NCBI GenBank assembly: GCA_963693085.1
Contig: OY856410.1
Span: forward strand, 882,185,335 to 882,249,334
DNA: 64,000 nt
Source: Alisma plantago-aquatica
Taxonomy: Eukaryota; Streptophyta; Magnoliopsida; Alismatales; Alismataceae
Direction: 5' to 3'
Shown: positions 31,376 through 41,799 of the stretch, in pieces
Numbering within the stretch: position 1 is the first letter of the stretch
Layout of the letters: every line of letters starts with the position of its first letter
Notes under the pieces: model-generated
Databases searched by the model: none
The model's input: only the letters and a program-made list of their open reading frames with translations
What the model was told of the DNA's origin: nothing
Program-made: the position numbers and the translations under genes

Positions 31376-31611
31376 TATGCATGTGCATACCCTCCCCTCT
31401 TACCTCACAACACAACAACTTTTGTTACATAAGGTAAAATGGTGAAGGAGAAGAGCCTTCATAGAGTGAATAATTTTCCACAAAATGAGCAGGGAGAAGG
31501 ATATTCGAGGTCACATGATATCTTGTTTCAAAGTTGATGCCACAAATAGTACACAGATAAAGTTGAGGGCTTTAATTTTACTACTCGTTGGATATTTGAA
31601 TCTGCTTATAC
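31376..31611. other. Spacer, probable intron side of the exon at 31612-31801
   Basis: No named repeat. On the minus strand it follows a good splice donor, so it may be intronic, but I did not find the next exon. Confidence 0.3.
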
Positions 31612-31801
31612 CTGAAATTTACTGAAAGCTATTCGCCTCTCGAACTCTTGAAGTAGAATGCCTTCTTCCCGTTGTGTGACTTCCCATATATTCCCATCAG
31701 GAGTTTGAGAAGTTGCCTCCCATCCATCAGGTTTCGTTTTGAATTCTGGTGTGTTAGGAAGTTTTTCATTATTGAGTTTGTTCTGTCCAGAGTCAAACAT
31801 T
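31612..31801 (-). CDS. Probable single exon of a host gene, product not identified
   Basis: On the minus strand a pyrimidine/CAG acceptor (TTTCTGATGCAG) precedes the segment at 31802 and a donor (CAG|GTATAAG) follows it at 31611. Between them 63 codons are open with well-balanced composition, including KTKPDGWEATSQTPDGNIWE and LLQEFERRIAFSKFQ, which looks like a conserved soluble protein rather than transposon sequence. The first base belongs to a codon split by the upstream intron. I do not recognise the family with certainty, and found no partner exon within about 600 bp either side. It could be a live exon with long introns or a stranded gene fragment. Confidence 0.45.
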
Positions 31802-32495
31802 CTGCATCAGAAAGTAAATGATCATTAGAGAAGAGGACAATCACACATTTGTGAAGTTTGACTCAGAATATAACTACTATAAAAATAACTCAGGAGCGTT
31901 TTATAATGCTTAGGAATCCAGCAATGAACGACAGTCACCAACGCATGAGAACCATCCAAGAAAATGAAAAAAAAACAAGTAGGTAAACATAATTATAATA
32001 GTATTCTAAAGATATCCACTGAGCAATTGAATGATAATTGCACTAAAATGACACAAATAAGCTACTAATGGAAGTAATAGTAGTGCGTGTTGACTGGCAA
32101 TCTAAACAACAGTTTTACGGACTAAACAGTTTTACCGGGCTAACACAGTGACTGGCAATAGTACTAGCTCATAGGAACCTACATTCAAAAGGCATGCAGT
32201 TGAAGCAGCAGTTGCAACAGGGATGTGCTTAACCACTTACTTGAAAGAAATCAGTACGAAAATCATATGCATAGATAACATCTGTGCATATAATGATAGC
32301 TTCTGCTATTGAACTAACCTTCTGACCTAAAGGTTCTCCATATATTGCATGTGCTAATTTATACAAGACATAACAGGGGCCATAAGTTTAAGCTAGAATT
32401 GTAGCTAAACTCAATGATTGGATCACATATTGAGGATTTGGCAACAAAGTCCAATATAAAGTTTAGTTATCAAAAACATGAAACTTCAAAATTGG
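31802..32495. other. Unassigned spacer, probable upstream intron
   Basis: No open frame or repeat family recognised between the candidate exon and the hAT-B-like end. Confidence 0.3.
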
Positions 32496-32580
32496 CAATG
32501 TTTTAGAAAGCGGGGAGTGGGAAGAGACGGACATGACAGCGTCAGGCAGACACTTTTTTAAAAAGTGGATGCTTCATTTC
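32496..32580. mobile_element. hAT-B-like terminus, unpaired
   Basis: CAATGTTTTAGAAAGCGGGG and the following GGGAAGAGACGGAC...ACTTTTTTAAAAAGTGG resemble the right end of hAT-B in reverse orientation. Copia-2 is inserted 18 bp further on. I could not find a partner end with a matching duplication (the left flank is AAAATTGG). Confidence 0.5.
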
Positions 32581-32597
32581 ATGTATTATTTTATACA

Positions 32598-32783
32598 TAT
32601 TAGTATATACACTTTACTGTTTTTCTTTACTTAGTGTATTTGCTTATTTCTCTTTATTCTCTTCTTCTCTTTATCCCATATTGCTCATCTCTAAATATAG
32701 TACACTCTCGTCTTATAAAAGAGAGACCATTGTATTCTTTTTAGATCATCCAATAATAAGCAATCTTGTTGCCAACTTCTAAA
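32598..32783 (+). repeat. 5' LTR of Copia-2
   Basis: Contains a TTATAAAAGAGAG promoter core at 32713-32725 and ends ...GCCAACTTCTAAA just before the primer site. Confidence 0.9.
32714..32720 (+). promoter_or_regulatory. TATA box of Copia-2 5' LTR
   Basis: TATAAAA about 70 bp before the LTR end, conserved in the 3' LTR. Confidence 0.6.
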
Positions 32784-32795
32784 TGGTATCAGAGC
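32784..32795 (+). other. Primer-binding site of Copia-2
   Basis: TGGTATCAGAGC, the exact initiator-Met tRNA complement used by many plant LTR retrotransposons. Confidence 0.95.
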
Positions 32796-33300
32796 GGGCC
32801 GATCCACCTTAAACCTAATCCCTCTCTCACCCCAACCCTAGCCGCCATCTTCTCCACCAACCCAAGCCGCCGCCACCCCCACCTTTTTTTTTTGTCACTA
32901 CAGTACTACTACAGTACCGCCGCCCTCCCATCCAATCTCTCTACCAACCTCCTTCTTCCTTTCTCCCATCCTTGTGGCCTAATCCACCACAGGCCCCTCC
33001 GTCTAGCTCCGTTTCTCTTTCCGAAATCTCCGGACAGCCTCGGTAACTTTCCAGTTCTGGCACGTTGACGGAGTAACGGGCTTCATCCTCTCTGTTTGCC
33101 TGCGCCTCATGGTGGAGTGACTGATCCTCCATGTTGGCGTAGATTTTTCTTTTCATCTGCTGCCCCTACGTGGGTTTTTCTAAGATCCATGTGTGGATCT
33201 TCTACCTTCTACTACTAGTCCATGTGTTGGACTTCTGCCTCTGACTACTGACTACTACTGCTCTCTGCGCCTGTGCTTCTGCCCCTGACTGCACCTTCCG

Positions 33301-36300
33301 ATGGCGACTCCGGATCTTCCGCGTACTCTGTGTTACTACTGTGAAGTTGGATGGCTCCAACTATCACCTCTGGGCAGCTTCCTTTGAACTCTATGTTAAA
33401 GCACAAGGGCGCTATTCTCATCTATCGACCAAGGGATCGATCGCTCCCACTGCTGATGTTGATAACAAGACCAGGCAGGCCTATGATCTCTGGTCCAAGG
33501 AGGACTATGGTGTTATGACCTGGATGGTCAACAGCGCCGAACCGAAGATCAGCCAGTCTCTCCTTCGTCTGAAGACTGCAAAGGATATGTGGGACCAGCT
33601 CTCCCACGTATACTCTCACTAGCAAAATCCAAAGAAGGTGTTTGAGATCTTCAAGCAGCTGGCCAAGCAAGAGTTTTCTACTATTGATTCTATCGAGGAC
33701 TACTACAACAACTGATGTGCTCTTTAGGATGAATTTCAGGTGTACCATCCGCTTTCTGCCGACATCACTGAAATCCAGCGTCTACGGAACGAACTTCAGC
33801 TTGTCCAGTTCCTCGCTGGTCTACCCTCCTCCTTCGCCGGAGTTGTTGATCAGCTGCGAGATGTTCTGAAACGTGTTCAACGTCTACCTTCTGTATCTCA
33901 GTCTTTGCCTGACACTTCTGATGGAGCGGCCCTTGTTGTTCGCACGGGTGACTCTTCTCGTAGCCGCGGTCGCGGACGCTCCTCTGCACCTGGACGTGGC
34001 TATGGTACTGAGACTACTGAACCACGCTTCTGTACTTTCTGCAAGCGCACGAATCACAATGAAGATCGTTGTTGGATCAAGCATGGCAAGCCAGCCTGGG
34101 CAAACCAAGTCACTACAGATCAACCTGAGACTACTACCTCTGTTGCTCCTTCTGCTGATTGGATCCGGTCGGAGTTCGAGAAACTTCTTCAGGCTCGTCT
34201 TGCTTCTTCTACTGAAGCCTCTACTGACGGGAGCGCTGCACTTCTGACCCAGTCTGGTAAAAATTCATGGGTGATTGATTCGGGTGCGACATCCCATATC
34301 TCTGGAAATACTGTGTTATTTTCTAACTTACATAATACTTCTGTTATACCTCCTATTACACTGGTTGATGGGTCTAAGACACATGTTACTGGCATTGGTG
34401 ATATTTGCACTCCTGGTTGTCTGCCTCTGCGGTCTACTCTTTATGTTCCAAAATTTCCTATAAATCTGTTATCTGTCAATAGAACTGTAAAAAGTCTTTG
34501 TTGCTCTATTACCTTTGACCCGGATGGTGTTGTGTTTCAGGATCTGCGCACGAGGACGGCGATTGGTTCGGGCCATGAGGGACCAGATGGGCCATATTAC
34601 TTGGACGTTCCAAAGACCGCAGCATATCTGACATCCTCTGTGATAGGCATCCAGTGGCACTACCGTCTGGGACATCCTTCTGCAGCGAAACTGAAACATT
34701 TACTTCCTGATGTTTTAGATTCTGCTTTTCATTGTGAGACTTGCCAATTGGGAAAACAGACGCGAGCATCTTTTTCTAAGAAATCATGTATTAGTTCAAA
34801 GCAACCATTTGATATTATTCATGCTAATGTTTGGGGTCCTTGTTTTGTGTCCAGTATTTCTGGATTTCGCTACTTTTTGAGTTTTATTGATGATTTTTCT
34901 AGAACTACCTGGATTTTCTTACTCAAGGACAGATCTACTATACTTGATACCATTACTGCTTATTTTGCTGAGATCTGTACCCAGTTTGCCAAGCCTATCA
35001 AAAAATTTCGCACTGATAATGCCCTTGAATTCGTGCAAGCCTCGGTCAGCAACTTTTGTCGCAAACAGGGTACCATACACCAAACTTCTTGTGCCTACAC
35101 TCCACATCAAAATGGAGTCGCCGAATGCAAAAATCGACACCTCCTTGAAGTTGCTCGCACTTTACTGTTTTATTACCATGTCCCACAATGTTTTTGGCCT
35201 GAAGTTGTTTCCACTGCATGTTACCTTATTAACCGCATGCCATCCTTTGTGCTTGGGAATCAAGTCCAATATCAAATCATGTACCCAGATGCGCCCCTCT
35301 TTTCTGTTCCTCCTCGTATCTTTGAGAGCACCTGTTTTGTCAAAAATCTTCGTCCTGGTCTCACCAAACTTGATCCTAGAGCAATAAAGTGTCTTTTTAG
35401 GGTACTCTCGCACTCAGAAAGGGTACCGCTGTTATGATCCCGTGTCAAAGAAATGGTTTGTATCTGTTGATGTTGTTTTCTTTGAGCACATTGCTTTCTA
35501 CTCCTCTGTCGGGTCTTCCCTTACATCGGATTTATTAATGGAGACACCTCTACCTATGATTGGTGATACTGATGATACTGCTCCTCCTGCTGAAAGTCCT
35601 CCTCTGAAAGTTTATTAACGAAGACTGAAGACAGCAACTCCCTCTATGGCCCCTCCAGAGTCCTTGTCCTCCGTGCCAGATCAAACACCACCACAGGTAT
35701 ACTCTGACTTAGATGTTCCTATCAGTTTGAGGAAAGGAACTAGAGCTTGTACTAAACATCCTATTGGCAATTTATGTACTTCTGATCATTTGGGAACTAA
35801 TTTTGTAAATTTTACTGCTGCTCTTTCTGCTGTCTCCAATGTTCTGAAATGCGTTATGCGGTATGCGTTCGGTCAGGGTACCGCATAGAGTATAAGCGGA
35901 ATGCGGGAGCATTAGCAGGGCATATGCGTTTTTGGATTTTTTTTATTAATTCTATATTTTATACATCTATTTATTTAAAAAATAGAATCATAATCATAAA
36001 TTTCATGCTATCTAGTTTGTAGCCTAATAGTCCAAAATGTACCAATGGATCATTACATCATGGAAGAAGAAACACATATTTTCTAATGATCAAGAAGAAA
36101 AAATCAATCAACAAAACCCTAAGTTTATATAATGTACTAGAATATACAAGTAACAAAACACACTAACACATGCAGTTCATAGCAGAACATTTATTGAATG
36201 AACACAATAAGAATAGCCACAGTAACACAAAACATGGTAGTTCAAAGTAGAAATAGAAAAAGAACATCAAAAACAAAATCAAAACATCAAAATGATATGA

Positions 36301-38392
36301 AGAAATCAAGTCAGTAATAAATAGAGAAGAAAAAGTTGTAGGGAATATAAATTACTCCCAAGGCAGCACACAAATTTGAAACTTTGTAAAAGAAAAATAT
36401 CACATCCAATTAATATCTGCAATAGATTCCCCTTTTATACAAGACAAAATCAGAACTGTTGCATGTGCAACAGGTTCTAATCTTAGAGCAAAATAGAAGA
36501 GAAAAAAAGAGCAAAAGGAAAGAGCATAATGAAACGTTGGCAATTGTAAAATGTAATAATATATTTTGCACCACTCATTCAAAATAGAATTATTTTTGAG
36601 GTAGCAAAATTTCAATATCTAATCTAAAGCCAACTATATAGAAGTTGTCATTTAATTTGGTTGATTTTATTTGAGGTTCTATTTATTTTTTTTACTTAAG
36701 TCATCAAATGAAATGCGGGGCCTAAGCGGTTGCATATGCGGACCGCAGGACGCATATTCGGTCCATGCCCAAAAATAGCACTGCATAGTTATATGCGGAG
36801 CGGCTGAGGGCCGCATAAGCGGCCTCATACGGGGCATATGAGAACACTGGCTGTCTCTGTTCCTAAAAATGCTTCTCAGGCTCTTAAACATCCAGCTTGG
36901 CGTCAGGCCATTGAAGCGGAAATGCAAGCTCTTACTGATCGCAATACTTAGCAGTTAGTCGATCCTCCTACTGATTGTTCTCCAGTTGGCTGTCGTTGGG
37001 TGTTTACTGTTAAATATCAACCAGATTGCACGGTTGAGCGCCTCAAGGCTAGACTTGTTGCCAAGGGCTACACGCAGACTTATGGGGTCGACTACTTTGA
37101 GACTTTTTCACCGGTGGCTCGATTGAATTCCGTACGCATTCTTATTTCTGTTGCTATTAATTTTGATTGGCCATTGTACCAGCTGGATGTGAAAAATGTG
37201 TTTCTGTATGGGGATTTACATGAGGAGGTCTATATGCAACAACCTCTAGGATTTGTGCTTCAGGGGGAGTCCTCCAAAGTTTGCAGGTTGCGGAAAGCTA
37301 TCTATGGTTTAAAACAGAATCCCCGTGCTTGGTTTGATAAACTAAGTACCATTCTTCAGAAGTTTCTTTTTCGACGCTCCCAGTCCGATCATTCTATTTT
37401 CATTAAAAACACTACTGCTGGCATTGTTATTCTGATTGTATATGTTGATGACATTATTCTCTCAGGGAGTGATCTTGACGGTATTCAGCTACTAAGTGTT
37501 ATCTGGAGAAACACTCACCAAAGACCTTGGGACTTTGCGTTACTTTCTTGGGATTGAAGTCTCTAGATCTGCTTCTGGTTTATGCTTGTCTCAACGTAAA
37601 TATGTTCTGGATCTTCTTTCTGACACAGGACTTCTTGGTGCTAAACATGCTAGTACTCCTCTGGATCCAAATACTAACTGGGACGATGAGAACTCTCCTG
37701 CCTATCCTGATCATCATCAGTATCGCCGCATGGTTGGCAAGCTCATTTATCTTACTGTTACTTGTGTTGATATTACTTCTGTTGTTGGGCTTGTTAGTAG
37801 ATATCTGGATAAACCCCGTCAATGTCACTGGGATGCCGTTTGCCACATTCTCAAATATCTAAAGAGTGCTCCTGGGAAAGGTTTTCTATATAAAAAACAT
37901 GGTCACTGTAAGCTTGTTGGATATTCTGACTCTGACTATGCCGGGAGTAAAATCGACCGACGCTCCACCTCTGGCTACTGTACCTTTGTAGGAGGAAATC
38001 TTGTTACTTGGCGAAGCAAGAAACAGACTGTGGTTACTCGCTCAAGTGTTGAAGCAGAATATCGCACCATGGCGCATACTACTTGTGAGTTGTTCTGGAT
38101 TCAGAGCCTACTGAAGGATTTTGGCATTTCTGACTCTTCTCCTATTCCGATGTACTGTGACAACAAAGCTGCCACTTTTATTGCCAGTAATCCTACTTTT
38201 CATGAGCAAACAAAACATGTTGAGGTTGACTGTCATTTTGTTCGTGAAGTTGTCTTATCATGCCAGATATCTACTCCCTACATACATACTTCTGATCAGG
38301 TGGCTGACATCTTCACCAAGATTCTTCCGAAGACGAGATTCACTGCTATGACATCCAAGCTGGGCATGATTGACATCTACGCTCCAACTTGA
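33301..38392 (+). pseudogene. Copia-2 gag-pol polyprotein, multiply disrupted
   Basis: Domain order is as in Copia-1: gag with zinc knuckle (CTFCKRTNHNEDRC, about 34030), protease (WVIDSGATSHISG, about 34267), integrase (HYRLGHP, GFRYFLSFIDDFSRTTW, FRTDNALEF), reverse transcriptase (LDVKNVFLYGDL, YVDDIILSGSD) and RNase H (YSDSDYAGS, ARSS-like TRSSVEAEYR) to IDIYAPT. Lesions: a frameshift between ATG 33301 and the gag frame at about 33335; stops near 33620, 33716 and 33731; a frameshift near 35395; TAA near 35617; a 1-kb hAT-like insertion at 35837-36849; TAG near 36948; a frameshift near 37500. It is dead as a source of protein. The integrase has AECKNRH where Copia-1 has VERKNRH. Confidence 0.95.
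35837..36849. mobile_element. hAT-like element (family D, copy 2) inside Copia-2
   Basis: A perfect 8-bp duplication GCTGTCTC flanks it (35829-35836, 36850-36857), and the Copia-2 frame continues across the junction. The ends CAATGTTCTGAAATGCG and, on the minus strand, CAGTGTTCTCATATGCC are inverted repeats. The interior is AT-rich, shares TTTTTGGATTTTTTTTATTAATT with 14091-14729 and encodes nothing recognisable. Confidence 0.93.
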
Positions 38393-38399
38393 GGGGGAG
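38391..38399 (+). other. Polypurine tract of Copia-2
   Basis: GAGGGGGAG directly before the 3' LTR, identical to that of Copia-1. Confidence 0.9.
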
Positions 38400-38587
38400 T
38401 ATTAGTATATACACTTTACTGCTTTTCTTTACTTAGTGTATTTGCTTATTTCTCTTTATTCTCTTCTTCTCTTTATCCCATATTGCTCATCTCTAAATAT
38501 TGCACACTCTCTTGTCTTATAAAAGAGAGACCATTGTATTCTTTTTAGATCATCCAATAATAAGCAATCTTGTTGCCAACTTCTAGA
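38400..38587 (+). repeat. 3' LTR of Copia-2
   Basis: Starts TATTAGTATATACAC and ends GCCAACTTCTAGA, followed by the duplication ATACA. Confidence 0.9.
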
Positions 38588-38592
38588 ATACA

Positions 38593-38979
38593 AAAATGCA
38601 CACATGTATATATATAATCATTTTTTAGAAACTCGAATACATAAGTTTTCTCCAGTTGGACAAGGACATGCAATGCAAATAAGATATATGAATATATTGT
38701 ACCGAAAGTGACATGGAATTGTCATGGATGTTAAAGGTATAGCAAAATTTGATCAGCAAGTGTATTCTCTTTTCTCTTTAAATGCTCTCATTCGCTCTTT
38801 GAGAGTTATTTCAAAGCTACTTTTTGTATCCTTCTAACATGAAAAAGTAATATTTTGACTAATGTTTATACACAATGATGTAGAACGATCATAGCCTTTG
38901 CCATAGTCGTTTGAGTAGCAAATATCATCTTTTATTAGTGCCCATGTGTTTTAGGTATCATAAATATTTCCCAGTCTGG
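38593..38979. other. Unassigned AT-rich spacer
   Basis: No gene, repeat family or promoter recognised. Confidence 0.3.
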
Positions 38980-39190
38980 TTTTGTAAAGTATGTGGCTTA
39001 GTCCCACGTTGGCAACCTGTCAAATAGTCAGTCTTAAGCGCCTGTCAAATAGTCAGTCTTAAACGCCTATAAATAGGCTCTATAAGCGTCTTTAGAAGGC
39101 ATACTTAATGACTGAAATCTTTGAATGCAATTATATTTCCTTTCATTAGTTGTATCCAATTAGTTTAGATTTTAATCATTAGGTTCCCCA
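38980..39190 (+). repeat. Short interspersed LTR-like repeat, copy 2
   Basis: Same family as 16624-16829. It contains a 25-bp tandem duplication (CCTGTCAAATAGTCAGTCTTA twice, about 39018-39067) directly before the TATA core CCTATAAATAGG at about 39067, and ends CATTAGGTTCCCCATTATG. Confidence 0.6.
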
Positions 39191-39200
39191 TTATGTAAAG

Positions 39201-39402
39201 AATTGGCTATTTGACTAGCAAAAGTTGATTCACTAATAAATAACTCAGATCATTAAAATAAACCATAGGTCCATTTCTTGAACAAACTGATGATTTGATT
39301 CAATTGGCTATTTCACTAGCAAAAGTTGATTCACTAATAAATAACTTCCATCATTAAAATAAATCGTACATCCGTTTTTTTAACAAGCTGATGATTGGAT
39401 TC
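39201..39402. repeat. Tandem duplication, two copies of 101 bp
   Basis: AATTGGCTATTTGACTAGC at 39201 recurs as AATTGGCTATTTCACTAGC at 39302. Both copies run through AAAAGTTGATTCACTAATAA to GATGAT(T/G)TGATTCAATT-like ends, with roughly ten percent divergence. Confidence 0.85.
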
Positions 39403-40517
39403 AATTGATGATAATTTTGTACATAGGTATCAAGTCGTTCAGGATCATGAAGCATGGCTACTTCATACCAGGGCATGTCTTGCACGTTGATGCTTCTTGG
39501 ACACTCTTGGATATATATTGGACACTTCCTAGTTGTTGTCCAAGTTTTTTCCTAGAAGTTGGATACATATTGGACACTTTTTGAGTTGTGTCCATATTTT
39601 TCCTTCCTTTTGTGCCAATAAAGATCATGAAACATAGGGGAAACTAGATACAGACTCTGGAGAAGATTCACCCCCCCCCACACACACACACTTCAATTAG
39701 GGAGCTAGCTTGATGCTTATGGAGGACAATTTTCTCCTCCCTCTGGTTGCACTATATTTTTCCATTAGTAAGAAAAACTTCAATTATCTTCACCAGGGAT
39801 GTGAATTAGGAGAGGCGCGACGTGGAATATCTGCTACATAAATGCCCATGGGATACCATGCAAGCTAAGAAACATGGACGCGGGTCACATCAATTTTTTA
39901 AAAATATAGGACACAGACACCGTGTTCGACCACGTGAATATAGTACATATATTTACATATATATACAATTATACACATGTAAACGTAAATAATTTATTTG
40001 TGAAACACATCAAGATCCACAATTCTCAACAACAAGCACAAACAAATATCACCACAATACCCACTTAATATTCAGATATTTTTTTAAACTCACTATGCTA
40101 ATCAATATTGAATTTAGCATACAAAATGATACATTGTAATATCCAAGAATGATGGACTACAGAAAAATCATTAGAAACTAATCACAAACAATAACAATCT
40201 AACAGTTACAATAGTAATGGAGGAGTGGAGTATAGGGAAGAGAAGGGGAAGCAGTAGTGATGGAGGGGAGTTGTATAATGGTGGTGGTGATGGTAGTGAA
40301 GCAAGAGGAGGTTAACACATTTAGTAATTATGCAGGAATGGAGGGTAGAGCGAAGAGACATAAGTAAAACATGATTGCATGTTTGTGGGAGGAAGAGTCG
40401 GGAGTTTTCCATGGAGTGGGAAGTTGATGTGGGTGGAGGAGTGGGCACATTAGAGGACCAACAAATTAGGAAGTAGAGGAGGGAGAAAAGGAACAAGAGA
40501 AGAAAATCTAGAGGAAG
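39403..40517. other. Unassigned spacer with scattered repeat fragments
   Basis: GGACAC/GTGTCC-rich bits (about 39510-39600 and 39867-39945) resemble fragments at 42185-42330, perhaps ends of an unrecognised element. There is a short C-run/CA tract at 39671-39690. No gene is supported. Confidence 0.3.
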
Positions 40518-41791
40518 CAGCGATTAGAAAAGCAGCCCGCTTCACGCTTAAGCGTCCACTTAAGCGTTGTGGAAGGGGCAGCCTTTTTTTTTGGGCCTAG
40601 GCGGATGGAGGCGTATTGGACCAAAGTGGTCGCTTTTTAGCAAAAATCCTCGCCTTAACCCGCTTTAGCAGCCCGCTTCAGCCATTTTCTGGAAAAGTGT
40701 GTATCTATCGTCAATCTAATTACCCGATTACATAGCCCCTTAAACTCCAACACCCCTTGGATTTCCCAATAGAAGATGTTAGAAACCAGCGGCAATAATG
40801 GCCCTAGGAAATGGTTTTTGCGGGCCTTTTGGTTTTTGATCGGGAGTGAGAATCCATCCATTCCTTGGCGCCCATGTTCGTCCATAAAAGGAGCAGCAAC
40901 AGCTGCATAAAACACACCAACAACGACAGTCGCTTGGAGTTAAATAAGTTGATCCTTGGCGACCGAAGGGAAAGTATCTCAAAAGGAGGAGACACTACAT
41001 CCCTGGAATCCACCAAGAGTTCGACAAGTGCCCAATCACCTCTCATTGAGATGTCAAGGTTAATGAAGGGGAGCAAGGATAGAGAACAGAAGTTACAAAG
41101 CTTTCTCTGAGTCAACGAGTTAGTATTTTAACTGGTCACTTCTCTGAAGTTAAAGATCTCACTTCTAATTTTTATATACAACGACGTCTTGTGTGTGCTA
41201 GTTCTTTGTTAGTGATTAATAATCTACGTTTACGACTTATGCAATTGAATCAATACGCTTCATTCCAATATGCATTCACCGCACTCCATTACTGCTTTCG
41301 GGTGTAATGATTCTCAATGTGTTGTAACTTACTTATGTGCCTAGTGCCTACATATTCTAAATTCTTCTGAATTTTGTAAACACTTGGTGATTAAAACTCA
41401 TTATTAATTGAAGGTAATATGATTCATATATACTCAATGCATCTTTACAGGATGATTTTGTTTTTACTCATCTATAGGAGCTCGGACTATAGGTTTTGTT
41501 TGATGTTTGAGTGTTTCTTAGCTTGTAACCATTTATTTTTATAATTAGGACCCTTTTTGATCTATGAAAGTCGGTCTGATGCAATGAAATATCATTCAAA
41601 TACTTGATTGTTGAGTAATATTTCTTTGTGTTAGTAGTATGGCGGTCACTTAATTTTTCACCATTTTTAAAAACAATGCAGACGCTTTTTTAGAAAGCGC
41701 CCGCTTTAGTCCGCTATAAAACCCGTTTTCTGCTTCCCGCTTCAAGGGGGTCAATCCACACGCTTCCCGCTTCGCGCTTTCCAAAACCCAA
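40518..41791. mobile_element. Non-autonomous hAT-like element (hAT-B family), 1.27 kb
   Basis: The left end CAGCGATTAGAAAAGCAGCC matches the left end of hAT-B. The right end (GCTTCCCGCTTCGCGCTTTCC...) matches its right end. The flanks AGAGGAAG (40510-40517) and AGAAGAAG (41792-41799) match 7 of 8. An 81-codon open frame (40865-41110) has no transposase motif. The boundaries are inferred by alignment to hAT-B. Confidence 0.7.
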
Positions 41792-41799
41792 AGAAGAAG

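Larger units (their letters stand above)
32598..38587 (+). mobile_element. Copia-2: Ty1/copia retrotransposon split by a hAT-like element
   Basis: LTRs at 32598-32783 and 38400-38587 are nearly identical (a two-base length difference near ACACTCTC). The primer site TGGTATCAGAGC directly follows the first, the polypurine tract GAGGGGGAG directly precedes the second, and ATACA flanks both sides (32593-32597, 38588-38592). By this parse the LTR starts TATTAG and ends CTA(A/G)A, not TG...CA. The polyprotein is close to Copia-1 but heavily damaged. Confidence 0.92.
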
